Origin: Bedellia somnulentella
Taxonomy: Eukaryota > Arthropoda > Insecta > Lepidoptera > Bedelliidae
NCBI GenBank assembly: GCA_963576735.1
Contig: OY755187.1
Location: 1,302,001-1,366,000, forward strand
Length of the DNA: 64,000 bases
Direction: 5' to 3'
How positions within the stretch are numbered: position 1 is the stretch's first letter; every line of letters begins with the position of its first letter. The translations under genes were made by a program, and so were the position numbers. The notes under the pieces were generated by a model, which was not told the origin of the DNA, made no database searches, and saw nothing but the letters and a program-made list of their open reading frames with translations. Shown here piece after piece: positions 9,608 through 19,538 of the stretch.

Positions 9608-10094
9608 AAATAAATATTTTGATTCCAAGCAAAGGGCAGAGTCGTTACAGCATTTGTTTTAGTTAAGTATCTTTGATTCATACCGGGCAGGAGAGCTGTG
9701 TATTTTAAATTAAGCGCTGTTTCTCACAGTTCTTTTATGAAAAAAAGGTCATCAGCTCAAGCTCAACGCTATGTTTTATTCTCTTTAACTATTATTTGTT
9801 GATTTATATTTGATAGATGGCGCAAAAAAACAGATAAATACCTTATTACAATATCACACTTAAGAAGGACGTCACAGTCGTTGAACTGTCATTACACGTA
9901 GTCGCTATTTTTTAATTTAAATAATAGTATTACAAACTAGAACTTACGTATTTTATAGTGAAGTGTTCCGAGGCAAATCGTTGTCAACTACACATATAAA
10001 TAAACAACGGATAATAACTTGTGTTAGCAAAATCACTAAAAAACTTATCGATCAACATTGGTGAGTTAATTGTGACTACCCACGGAATCGTACA
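9608..10094. other. Unannotated stretch left of the gap
   Basis: AT-rich, no feature recognised. Confidence 0.35.
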
Positions 10095-10294
10095 NNNNNN
10101 NNNNNNNNNNNNNNNNNNNNNNNNNNNNNNNNNNNNNNNNNNNNNNNNNNNNNNNNNNNNNNNNNNNNNNNNNNNNNNNNNNNNNNNNNNNNNNNNNNNN
10201 NNNNNNNNNNNNNNNNNNNNNNNNNNNNNNNNNNNNNNNNNNNNNNNNNNNNNNNNNNNNNNNNNNNNNNNNNNNNNNNNNNNNNNNNNNNNNN
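10095..10294. other. Assembly gap (200 N)
   Basis: Exactly 200 unknown bases, a common placeholder size, so the true gap length is probably unknown. ORFs drawn across it are meaningless. Confidence 0.99.
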
Positions 10295-10430
10295 ATGTTG
10301 CCAAATTTATCATGCGAATAAATATATCACACCTGTTTGTGATAGTGGAGCGAAATTGTAGTGCTGGCTCAAAAGGTCTTGTAACCAGAACCGTAAAATA
10401 ATCATATAGAAAAAAAGGAATTGTAGTATA
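10295..10430 (+). repeat. About 140-bp repeat, copy 2
   Basis: Partner of 9122-9262. It starts directly at the gap edge, so a duplicated or unresolved repeat may have caused the gap. Confidence 0.65.
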
Positions 10431-10485
10431 TTTCTCATTGTAATCTGTGATATTATATTTTTCTCCTCCTTAAGCCCTTATCATC

Positions 10486-10526
10486 TACACGATAAGCGGT
10501 GTTCTACCCACTGAGCTATCACAGCT
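10486..10526 (-). mobile_element. S2 SINE tRNA-head fragment
   Basis: Antisense CACGATAAGCGGTGTTCTAC and CCACTGAGCTATCACAG match the S2 head. Only the 5' head is present. Confidence 0.6.
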
Positions 10527-11427
10527 CTGTACAAAAATCATAGTCCTGTGTTTTATCGCCTTGATAGGGTGAATAAAATTTTTAATTTGATTTTTTTAAT
10601 ACTTTTATTTTGAAGTTATAAAAATTTGATCATATATGCAAAATCATTGCACTGTAAATTCTATTTACAAACAAACTGATATATTTCATTTGTGTGAACT
10701 TTGACTGAGGATTCTCAATTCATTTATTTAGAAACAGTTTTTTTATGTATTCAATATCAAATCAATTTTAATATTATAGAATCCGCGTCTTGTTAGGAAC
10801 AATAAAATAAAGTTTATTGGCATATTATATGACACTGTTTGATGAAATATGGGTCAATATATAAACAATGGGTCCGTACTAAATTTTATAGTAAGTTCCT
10901 AAAATTACCTACTGATTGTAGTTCGATAAATTAGTTTTTCTTATTCTAATTACACTTACATACTTAATCTATAATATTCTTATTTTAATTAGGAATTAGT
11001 TCACACCTATTCACACTACTTAAAGATTTTTAAGGTTGAACTACTCTTCAAGTCGAAGAAACTATGAGAAAATACAGTTTACTGACATTAATTTTAAGGC
11101 AAAAAGAAATTCAGAAAATACTTAACTAGGAGATGACTTACGAAAGAAAACATAGACTGGCCATGCAGAATGACGATTGAAAACAAGGTACAACTATTGC
11201 AAATTTTTCGTTTTTCGAACACCCAACACTTTTTCATGATTTGCACTTTACTGGCAATTATTTTTTACTTTTTAGTTAAATGTCAAAAGCGCGTGTTTCA
11301 GTTTTTGTACTATATTCATCAATCGTGATTTACTACACTTATTGTGTGTTCTATACTTTCAGTTTATATTATCTTAGGAAGTATGAGTTAGGCGGTAATT
11401 ATAAAATAAAATCATGGTCAATTAATA
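10527..11427. other. AT-rich stretch, possibly holding the 3' UTR of the cytochrome b5-like gene
   Basis: On the minus strand this lies just after the stop codon at 11428-11430. The transcript end is not evident, because several AATAAA-like signals occur by chance in AT-rich DNA. Confidence 0.35.
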
Positions 11428-11544
11428 TCATAAAAATCCACAAGTGCAAAGGCTGAGGATGCTTCCAGATTTGATTTCTTCTTCGCTGTTCTCTACTTTG
11501 ACCTTCTTTTTCTTTTTGCCATTAGCGTCATACCATTTTTCTTC
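11428..11544 (-). CDS. Cytochrome b5-like gene, predicted last coding exon
   Basis: Acceptor TTCTTGTTGCAG precedes GAAGAAAAATGG, and the frame stays open for 38 codons to TGA at 11428-11430. It encodes EEKWYDANGK, a lysine run and an acidic NSEEEIK segment, ending CTCGFL. No haem motif or membrane helix. It joins exon 2 in phase 0. Confidence 0.7.
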   Translation of the reverse strand, partial: EEKWYDANGKKKKKVKVENSEEEIKSGSILSLCTCGFL

Positions 11545-14500
11545 CTGCAACAAGAAAATTAATTGGTATTTATTAATGGTTAAGTTTATCGATAGAGAAT
11601 CAGTTTATTTTGGTTAAAGATGAGGTAAATAACTGTATGACAACCTGCGCTCCGAAGCCTCATGCTATATGATCAATTATATATTTGATTAAAGTGGGTA
11701 CCAGAAAATAAATATAGTTAAAACAAACTGAAACACAAGATTTTTTTACATGGGAATTATTTTTTACTTTTTAGTTGCGTGCGTAAAAGCGTTTCTTTTG
11801 TTTTTTTAACCATATTTATTTTTATCTTTTAAGTCCGAATTATTTGAAATTATTTAATAATAGCGAACGTAATCAGGAAAATGTGATGAACTTATGAAAT
11901 TATTATATTATCCATGGTTCTTGATAAGTGAACTAATTTTGAATTACATCGGTCCATTTAAAGAGGGATAAAATCGAGTTTAAAGAAAGAACCTTCCCTT
12001 GGTATCACACAGTGTAATCCTCCATCACAAAACGAGGGCCCTCAGAAAATAACCATACAATGAAAAATTGCAAAAACCACCATAAATAATAATTAAAAAG
12101 GGTTAAGCTAAATTTAATGTTGTAATTATTTTGTTTGCAACCAACATTAACCCTTTATATCATTCAAACTTATTTTTGATAATTGTTCAATAGCATACAT
12201 AAATATACTCATGGACATAAATTCCAAAAAGGGGTAGCCAGAGCTTTAAAGCTAGAAACTCCTCAGCCACATTTAGAACTTGACATGACAAGATGGTAGA
12301 AATGAATATCGTTGGTGATGGCTCTTCAACCGCATCGCCCAAAAACCACTTAAAAAAGCCCCTCACCCTTAGGCGCCTCTTACGACACCCGTGGGTAGAA
12401 AGGGGTAGTGACATTCTAAGCCGGCACTACACGGCGATAAACATCTAAGTATTTCAGTAGATCTAGCTACAAAAAGGTTCTTAACGCAACATGTTCAGTG
12501 CGTAAGGCATTCGTCTCGCAAGATTAAATGACCCTTAAGTATATTAACTAAGTGAGGGCGAGCACTTAAGTAGCGTTTTATTTTGTTTCCATTTGGTAAC
12601 TACATCTGTAGGCTTGTTGACTTACTGGACGGTGTTATGCGATAATTGAAAAGCATATATTTTGATAATGAATGAGCGAAAAGTCTTAGTTTATACTGTA
12701 AATGATGTAGATCAAGTGATAATTGCTATTAAAACCATTTAATAAATTAGTTTAAAGGTCGTAAATACATGAAATAATTTGTAGGTACTTAGAATCACTG
12801 TAGAAATTGATAAAAAAATCTGGGTTTTTTGTTTTGTGATGTTACTGTTATTTTTTTTTTAAATGAATTGTGACTACAACAAAGCAACACCAAAACAGTT
12901 ACCATCTTTATTTGACTTAAAAAAACCTTGTAACAGTGATTAACATATAAAGAGACACTTTGTTATAGACATATATCATTCGCATAGTCTTTCGAGAGAG
13001 CGTATCACGTTTCAAGTTTCCATGTGCTGGAGTAAGTAAAGAAGAAGAAGAAAAAACTTTTGTTCGTTGCCAGTCGCACATGAACATGTAATTATTTTAA
13101 CAAAAAAATGAAGGTAAAAAAAAACATTTAACAATAAAAACAGTGTTGAGCTCACATAATGCGCGAAAACAACAAAATGGCGTCTGACTCAGCGTTGTCG
13201 TTGTGAGTAATAATAGTAATAATCGTAAGTAATAGTAAGTCACATATGATGGAAGAAAAAATCAGGGTGTTATGTGTTAAATGCTAAATTCTTTATTTCT
13301 CCATCACAACTATTAACAAATCGAAAACATTCTTACGAAGGCGATAGTCTATTCACTAATTCTCATATTATTAAGTCACAATAGTGAAAAGAATAAAAGA
13401 GCATGAATGAGAAGGATGATGAAAGTGACAGAAGCTAGAGAGATTTTTCAGGATAGTACCAAGTGGCGATGGATAGCCTCTGCCTACCCCGATGGGAACA
13501 ACGGGCGTGAGTATAAGTAAGTAAGTAACTAAGTAAAAGAAAGTAACTTATAACATTCATTCATTCACGCAATAAAAAGAAACCTACTTACATAGCCTGC
13601 CTACTTTTTCGTATATTTAAGCCGTGATTATAGGTCAGTCAGTTTAAAGGTTATGGCGTGCTACATAAACCGTCCTGCGTTAACAAATATAATCAAAAGG
13701 AACTTCCAATAAAGCAGTAAGTTTATCTTTACGTTGAGCCTTTCGAAAAACATTTAATAAAATAGGAAAAGGACAAAATAAAGTAATTAATATTTAAAAT
13801 ATAACAACTTCTAATGATTGCGAACAAAAATATAGAAAGAAAGAAAGAAATAATGTTTATTTGGTAATTAACACAAGACAATGACAAATATATATATACA
13901 AAAAAAGAAAAAAAAACATTACCAAAAAGGCCTTGACTCAGCACTCGCATGACAGAGTATATACTCATCATACGCTGATTTTCAGTCAAAGCCCTGTTTA
14001 ACTTAAATATAGGTATTTAAAATTGCACTATTTACACATTTAATACTACAGCTATTTTACTAAAGCTCATCAGACACATATTTGATGGGAAAAAAGAAAA
14101 CATTATAACATAAATAAAAGTAAAAACAACAATGAAAACTAAATATATACAATAGGAAAACCAAACACTTGCAATTTTGCAATAATATTCATTAATTTAC
14201 AACAATATATAATGAGGCTATCTACTATGGTCGGGCTGAGAAGTGAGGGGTAAGGCACTAATTTAAAACAAAGGTTGCGTATAAACTTTAATCATAAACT
14301 CCGATAAGAGTAGGCATAGACTACTAAAAGATTACATTTTGTGCGACCCTGGCAAACGTAAACTTCCTCTATTCAAAAACTCAAACTCAAAGGTTCACGC
14401 CGTACATCCCCGAAAGGGTTGGTAGAGGGTAGGCCCTTTTAAAATACATATCATCAACTGATTTCAAAAAGAGAATTCTATTATACTTAACTTTGATTCA

Positions 14501-17433
14501 TCTGCGGCATAAATTGATTGTCGAAAAATCATTACATGCAATCGTGGCCGCGGGTAAAAGCTATATACGTGTGTTGCTGTGTCGGAATCAAAATAGCACT
14601 AACGCATTTCTAAAGGCTAAAGGACTTCCAATTAAGATGCTTTGGCTAATACTTTTGCTATTCATAGCTGTTATGTATGTATGTATAAAATCCCATACCT
14701 CAACAATTTCTCCGACCCTCAATCTCGCGAGCAAACTCTTCGCGTCCGAAGAGTGACCGATACCCTCAAACACCTTAGTGGCGTCCGAGCCAGCTTCGTC
14801 GAGAATGGTTTCGCCACCAGGATGCTGAAATAATACAATAAATATTATTTATTTATTTGGATGAACAACAGCGATATACTACAATAATCTTAAATATAAT
14901 ATTACTAATACTAGGTAAGCATACCGATATATATTGAGATAAGATCCTTAAAAAATAATATAATATTACCTAAATTACGACATCGGAGGACACAATTGGA
15001 CCAAATAGCGAGTGTGTTCGGCAGGCGTGCGAAGTATGGAGAATAAAAGAGCATGTATGAGAAGATTGATGGATGTAAACGAAGCTAGAGAGGTTTGTCC
15101 ATTCTTTGGGTTTGTCAGAATCGTACAAAGTGGCAATCGATAGTCTCTGCCTACCCCAATGGGAAATCACGGCGTGAGTTATGTTATGACAGTCGTAAAC
15201 TGTCGCTTGCGACGCTAACTGTAGGATTGTCGTGGCAATGTCATAAATATGTACATGTTTTGACAACAATATTGCTTGCCACTCAATCGATAGTCGTAAA
15301 GATGCTTTATACGAAGGTGCAATACCAATTAAAAATACAGTAAAGAGTTCTTACTAATTTTATTTATACATTTATATATTAATGTATTTAAAAAAAATAC
15401 TTCACTAAGTAATACGGGGCAGCCCTTTCGACGCTTTGTAAAATATATGAGATGACAAACATCACGTAACTAACTACCTTTTGATTTTAGTAATATTTTT
15501 CATAAACAAACAATACAAAAACACTTTGCCGTGTAGTGTCGGCTTAGAATAGCACTACCCCGTTTCTACCGATGGGTGTACGCAAGGGGCGACTAACGGT
15601 ATTGGGGCTTTTAAGGGATTTTTGGGTGATGCGGTTGGAGACCCATCACCAACAACCTTTATTTTTACCATCTTTTCCCCTCTCAACTTCTAAAAGTGGC
15701 TGAGGAATTTCTAATTTCTTAGCTCCGGCTACCCCTTCTAGGGATTTACAGCCGTGAGTATATGTATGTATGTACAAAAACACTTGTAATGCTAAATATG
15801 TCAATCAAATTAGCCGCTTAAAATATACCGGCTATCCAAACTGGTTTATACGAAGACATATCTTATCTAGTGAAGCAGTATTTAAATGATTATAATATTG
15901 AACTTTGGAGCAATTGAATGTTTTCGAAAATAATTCATGAATCCAGGAAAAAGATGTGTCTTAAAAATTTGATGACGACGATGATTTTCCCATGCAGCTA
16001 CAGTATATATAATTCTTTAGCCATTTGGAACGTTGAATTAGGCTTTTGGAAGGAAATCATAATATGTAGTTTTTATTATATCACTATGAGAGGAAAGATG
16101 GGTAAAATACAGTCACATCGCTCTATAATTACTTAAAAAGCCCTTTTTTTAATATCTCATTATTCATTTCAAACTGATATTTTAAGACCTTATTGTATTC
16201 TTATACATACATATACTCACGGCTATAAATCCCCAGAAAGGGTAGCTATAGCTAAGGAATTAGAAATTCCTCAGCCACTTGTGGAAGTTAAGTGGGGGAA
16301 AGATGGTAAAATAAAGGTGGTGATAGGTTTCCAAAAATTCCTTACAATTTCCAATACCCTTAGTCGCCTTTTACGTACACCCACGCAGGAAACGGGGTAG
16401 TGCTATTCTAAGCCGACACTACACAGCAATCGTTTAACCCTTAGCCACCTAACGTGTTTTTCAGTTACACTACGACCTGACGTCGGTCATTGAGACCGCT
16501 TGCGTATTTACTATGTTTAATTATTTTATTGTTATATATTATTTTAAATGACAGTCAGATATGTATGTTTATTATATTTTTATTAATTTTAAGTTTTTAA
16601 ACAATACAAAAATCTTTATTAACTTATCCTTAATCGACACTTAACATAAACATATGAAATTATAGAACAAAAATTAGGAACTTTGGAAATTAGAGATCTG
16701 AGTAGGAATTTTAAGTGCGACATAATATTATTTACTTATTTACTATCAGTTCAACATATTTTCTTAAATCCTAAATCACTTTTGGCTCAAACAAGGCATA
16801 ATTTTTATAAAATCACAACTTGCAAAGTTTTACAAGTTGCGGCGACAATCAAGGCACATTTTTTGACTGCATTCAATGCAAATCGGATTTTTACATACAA
16901 AACACATATAAGCTGTTTTACGCTTCTTTTTAGGGTCACATGTTGAACAAGTCTTCCGTTTTTCAAGCTTTTCAGAATTGTTAGATGATGATGTGCTGAG
17001 CGTTTGTTCGGTAAATACTATGTAGTAAAAATAACGTAACTACCTGAGGTCGGTCACTCAGACCGCTCACGAAATATAATTACCTATAATTCACAACTGC
17101 GCGCACGTCAGGAGCTGCCGAGCGCGTGGCGCGTGCAGACGGTGGATTAGAAAAAGTACATGAACGGACGGTTGCGCCGCGCGCATAGCATCAGAATTAT
17201 TTTAAAAATAAAATTACCAGAGTCTGTGAGACCGACGTCAGGTGGCTAAGGGTTATACTAGCAAATAAATGATAATGATTATTTTCTCCAATAAGAACCA
17301 ATAACAAACTCACCTCTTTAACATAGTAAGTGACATCATAGATGCTGTCTTTGATGATGATCCAGGCTGGGGCTCCCTTCTTGCCGTTCTTCTCGGCCAC
17401 CTGAGCGCGCGTGTAGTGCTTCACTTCACCCAT
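11428..17433 (-). CDS. Cytochrome b5-like haem protein, three coding exons (whole gene span)
   Basis: The join is 17433-17314, 14824-14699, 11544-11428 on the minus strand, giving 120 codons plus stop. Cytochrome b5 domains bind haem through two histidines and pass electrons to desaturases, hydroxylases or P450s. Both ligand motifs are visible: HPGG at the start of exon 2 and GHSS later in it. The N-terminal YTRAQVAEKN and IIIKDSIYDVT fit the family's first strands. All junctions are phase 0 with GT-AG sites. The predicted tail is short and basic (KKKKK) then acidic, with no membrane-anchor helix, so it would be a soluble form. The third exon rests on splice signals and reading sense rather than family motifs and is less certain. 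The introns (about 2.5 and 3.15 kb) are full of transposable elements. A CAG one base before the ATG could be an acceptor for an upstream non-coding exon. Confidence 0.88.
11545..12194 (-). other. Intron 2, part 1: no element recognised
   Basis: AT-rich intronic DNA between the last exon and the first nested S1. Confidence 0.5.
12195..12435 (-). mobile_element. S1 SINE, subtype b, in intron 2
   Basis: Antisense copy from TACTCATGGACATAAATTCC to CCGGCACTACACGGC. Subtype b bases: CGTTGGTGATGG and GACACCCGTGGGTAGAAAG. Confidence 0.82.
12436..13382 (-). other. Intron 2, part 2: no element recognised
   Basis: AT-rich with A and T homopolymer runs. Nothing else stands out. Confidence 0.4.
13383..13527 (+). 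mobile_element. LR LINE 3' fragment
   Basis: AGTGAAAAGAATAAAAGAGC through CTCTGCCTACCCCGATGGGA to GTATAAGTAAGTAAGTAA. A 5'-truncated copy with the TAAG tail, in intron 2. Confidence 0.82.
13528..14392 (-). other. Intron 2, part 3: no element recognised
   Basis: AT-rich, with a short GAAA-rich run near 13830-13850 and an A-rich run near 13900. No ORF of note. Confidence 0.4.
14393..14436 (-). mobile_element. S2 SINE tail fragment
   Basis: GTTCACGCCGTACATCCCCG and AAAGGGTTGGTAGAGG match the S2 3' stem-loop in antisense. Confidence 0.55.
14699..14824 (-). CDS. Cytochrome b5-like gene, exon 2 (both haem ligands)
   Basis: 42 codons. Acceptor ATTATTTCAG precedes CATCCTGGTGGC, encoding HPGG with the first axial histidine. 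It continues through ILDEAGSDATKVFEGI to GHSSDAK, with the second axial histidine, and ends in VGEIVE. Donor is GTATGG. The reading frame and GC content stand out clearly from the AT-rich intron. This is the strongest evidence that the gene is real. Confidence 0.93.
14977..15189 (+). mobile_element. LR LINE 3' fragment with a TTATG tail
   Basis: Runs from the CGGAGGACACAATTGGACC region through CTCTGCCTACCCCAATGGG to GGCGTGAGTTATGTTATG. Unlike the other LR copies its tail repeat is TTATG, the repeat used by S2. It carries a small duplication near 15095-15120 (GGTTTGTC repeated). In intron 1/exon 2 flank of the b5-like gene. Confidence 0.8.
15190..15513 (-). other. Intron 1 spacer
   Basis: AT-rich, no element recognised. 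Confidence 0.4.
15527..15772 (+). mobile_element. S1 SINE, full length, subtype a
   Basis: A 13-bp duplication TACAAAAACACTT at 15514-15526 and 15773-15785 fixes the ends. Standard head and TATG tail. In intron 1. Confidence 0.9.
15786..16202 (-). other. Intron 1 spacer
   Basis: Nothing recognised. Confidence 0.4.
16203..16427 (-). mobile_element. S1 SINE with a short internal deletion
   Basis: Antisense copy from ACATACATATACTCACGGC to CCGACACTACACAGC. About 25 bp of the GGGTCTCCAACCGCATCGCC region is lost or altered. It ends 6 bp before the piggyBac TTAA site. Confidence 0.8.
16438..17252 (-). mobile_element. piggyBac-like transposon, internally deleted
   Basis: TTAA (16434-16437) precedes the left end CCCTTAGCCACCTAACG. 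The right end is its near complement CGTCAGGTGGCTAAGGG, followed by TTAT, a one-base change from TTAA. A subterminal GACGTCGGTC and GACCGACGTC pair extends the inverted ends. TTAA targeting and CCC-starting ends are the piggyBac signature. Only the transposase C-terminus survives. Confidence 0.85.
16830..17033 (-). pseudogene. piggyBac transposase C-terminal cysteine-rich domain remnant
   Basis: The minus strand is open to TAA at 16830-16832 and reads KTCSTCDPKKKRKTAYMC, then CFVCKNPICIECSQKMC and LDCRRNL-stop. Regularly spaced CxxC pairs before a terminal stop fit the zinc-binding domain that ends piggyBac transposases and binds the element's ends. The catalytic domain is absent, so the remnant cannot move itself. 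Confidence 0.8.
17314..17433 (-). CDS. Cytochrome b5-like gene, exon 1
   Basis: 40 codons from ATG at 17433-17431, ending in KE before donor GTGAGT. Encodes MGEVKHYTRAQVAEKNGK, then WIIIKDSIYDVT, the N-terminal strands and helix of a b5 fold. The context is GC-richer than its flanks. The ATG is preceded by CTACAGA, so a spliced 5' leader is possible. Confidence 0.88.
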
Positions 17434-17475
17434 TCTGTAGCGGACACAATGAAGATAAATACATGAGACTACACA

Positions 17476-17643
17476 ACGGTGAGGAAAAACATCGTGAGGA
17501 AACCTACATGGTTGAGTTTTACTAAGTCATGTGAAAGTGTAGTAGTACAAAACCGGTGATACGCCTGTGTTAAATAAAACGTGATGATCAGAAGTATTAG
17601 TACCTCTGCCTCTGTTCGGGAATATTAGGCGTGAACGTATGAG
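17476..17643 (+). mobile_element. S2 SINE, degenerate 3' part
   Basis: CAACGGTGAGGAAAAACATC, AAACCTACATGG, CAAAACCGGTGATACGCCTG and GGCGTGAACG follow S2 order with a deletion. It lies 43 bp upstream of the b5-like start codon, antisense to the gene. Confidence 0.72.
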
Positions 17644-17685
17644 TTGGAGTCTGCATAATAATTTATAAAAAACATAAAGGCATCC

Positions 17686-17893
17686 ATAATTTAATGTTTT
17701 TTGACATGAAATCCTCATGTGGGGATTATTACTCATAAATAAAAGATGTTATTAAAGGAAAGAAAAATTTCGACACTGGCGGGGTTCGAACCCGCGACCT
17801 TCGGGTATACGCCCCCGTACCCCGAAGGTCGCGGGTTCGAACCCCGCCAGTGTCGAAATTTTTCTTTCCTTTAATAACATCTTTTATTTATGA
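17686..17893 (-). mobile_element. S5 foldback SINE, near-perfect palindrome
   Basis: A 12-bp duplication ATAAAGGCATCC flanks it at 17674-17685 and 17894-17905. The left arm is antisense S5: tail, CCTCATGTGGGGATT, body, tRNA-like TTCGAACCCGCGACC. From about 17820 the same body returns in sense, giving about 70-bp arms around a GTATACGCCCCCGTA loop. Almost every base of the arms pairs. Confidence 0.85.
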
Positions 17894-17906
17894 ATAAAGG
17901 CATCCA

Positions 17907-18157
17907 GCTGTGTAGTGTCAGCTTAGAATAGCACTACCCCATATCTTCCGGTGGGTGTACGTAAGAGGCGACTAACGGTATTGGGGCTTTAAAGGGATTA
18001 TTGGGCGATGCGGTTGGAGACTAACACCACCAACAACCTTTATTTTACCATCTTTTCCGCACTCAACTTTCCAAAGGTGGCTGAGGAATTTCTCATTCCT
18101 TAGCTCTGGCTAGCCCATCTAGGGATTTATAGCCTTGAGTATTTGTATGTATGTATG
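17907..18157 (+). mobile_element. S1 SINE subtype a, inserted at the S5 target duplication
   Basis: The flanking AAGGCATCC at 17897-17905 and 18158-18166 is part of the S5 target duplication. The site was thus used twice and now exists in three copies. Standard head and tail. Confidence 0.85.
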
Positions 18158-18342
18158 AAGGCATCCCTGAAATAATAAAAAGTAATGTTTGGATATTTCT
18201 AACTTCTTCATTACTTTCCATATCAATACCAAGCATGCATGAGCAGGAAAATTACGTTGGCTGTATAGAAGACCCCCTAAACATTGGGAAATAATAATGG
18301 TGCAGAAAAATAAAAGAACCTCCAACATATATATATATTATA

Positions 18343-18650
18343 ATTTAATGTTTTTTGACATGAATTCCTCATGTGGGGATTATTACTCATAAATAAAAGA
18401 TGTTATTAAAGGAAGGAAAAATTTCGACACTGGCGGGGTTCGAACCCGCGACCTTCGGGTATACGCCCCCGGTATACACTACTTGAACGTGTAAAAAAGA
18501 AACAAAGGATAGAGAAATTTCGCACTGGATGCCCACTGACACTGTAGCTCAGTTGGCAGAGCGACGGGGGCGTATACCCGAAGGTCGCGGGTTCGAACCC
18601 CGCCAGTGTCGAAATTTTTCTTTCCTTTAATAACATCTTTTATTTATGAA
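18343..18650 (-). mobile_element. S5 foldback SINE with a complete tRNA-like head
   Basis: The left arm is antisense. The right arm holds the whole head from 18534: acceptor pairing GACACTG with CAGTGTC, D arm GCTCAGTTGGCAGAGC and T arm GCGGGTTCGAACCCCGC. The anticodon stem is poor, so it is a tRNA relic in a SINE and not a tRNA gene. Flanks are AT dinucleotide-rich copies of ATATATATATTA. Confidence 0.8.
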
Positions 18651-18990
18651 TATATATATTATATATATTTGTAGCAAATAAATTAACCATAAACTTTAAC
18701 TAAATCAAAAATAATAAAGAAAAAATTAAAAGTAACATAACAAAATTAGGCCATCACAATGGCAGCATTTCCACGCTGCACAGCGAGCGAAATCCTCTGG
18801 ACCTGAAATGCCCCTGAGCGGTAGTCCAATCCCCGATCCCTCAACTATATTCTATTTCTATTACCGATGAAAAACCCCAAAACATACCGAAAAAAATAAA
18901 CTAATTCAAACACCTATGAACAGGATCAAATTACATTTTAGTTACAAATTTATTTAACTTCGAATAATAAAACTAAACATCCGAATAAAA
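18651..18990. other. Unannotated stretch
   Basis: TA-rich start, then a moderately GC-rich part (CACGCTGCACAGCGAGCG). No ORF recognised. Confidence 0.35.
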
Positions 18991-18997
18991 TATTGAA

Positions 18998-19085
18998 CCT
19001 GGGGGCGAAAGCCTCCTGCAGGTGAAAAAAAGTTAGGTCACATTTAGCTAGGGTAGGTTATGTATAATACCTTAAATGCATAATC
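18998..19085 (-). repeat. Fragment related to the 484-bp direct repeat
   Basis: GGGGGCGAAAGCCTCCTGCA, AAAGTTAGG and TCACATTTAGCTAGG match the reverse complement of the repeat at 57085-57150, with substitutions. This shows that sequence is an interspersed family. Confidence 0.6.
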
Positions 19086-19291
19086 TGTATTTTAAATATA
19101 TGGAAAATGATTTCATTGAAATATTATTATTCATATTCAATACTTTCAATATAACTGACAATATTATAAAGAATATATATGAAGAAAAAAGTTCTTAAAA
19201 AAATATTTTGAGCACAAATCTTGATAATAAAATAAATAAATAAAATATGTTTACTAACTTTATAACGCTACGAAGTATTTTTAGCGAAGTA

Positions 19292-19538
19292 ACTGTGTAG
19301 TGTCAGTTTAGAAAAGCACTACCCCATTTCTTAAGGTGGGTGTACGTAAGAGGCGACTAACGGTATTGGGGCTTTTAAGGGATTTTTGGGCGATGCGGTT
19401 GGAGACCCATCACCAACAACCTTTATTTTACCATCTTCTCCCCACTCAACTTTCCAAAGGTGGATGAGGAATTTCTCATTCCTTAGCTCTGGCTACCCCT
19501 TGTAGGGATTTATAGCCGTGAGTATATGTATGTATGTG
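19292..19538 (+). mobile_element. S1 SINE, full length, subtype a
   Basis: CTGTGTAGTGTCAGTTTAG head, standard body and GTGAGTATATGTATGTATG tail. Confidence 0.83.

Noticed and set aside
10021..10401. Open frames spanning the N gap on both strands
   Set aside because: Most codons are unknown bases; the frame is an artefact.
14588..14833. Plus-strand ORFs of 63-87 codons overlapping exon 2
   Set aside because: The minus-strand reading has both haem-ligand motifs and flanking splice sites; the plus-strand frames are shadows.
18541..18610. A functional tRNA gene
   Set aside because: D and T arms and acceptor pair well but the anticodon stem fails, and it continues into the S5 body in several copies. 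It is a SINE head. The heads at 5728, 34400, 40515 and 57466 were rejected as tRNA genes for the same reason.
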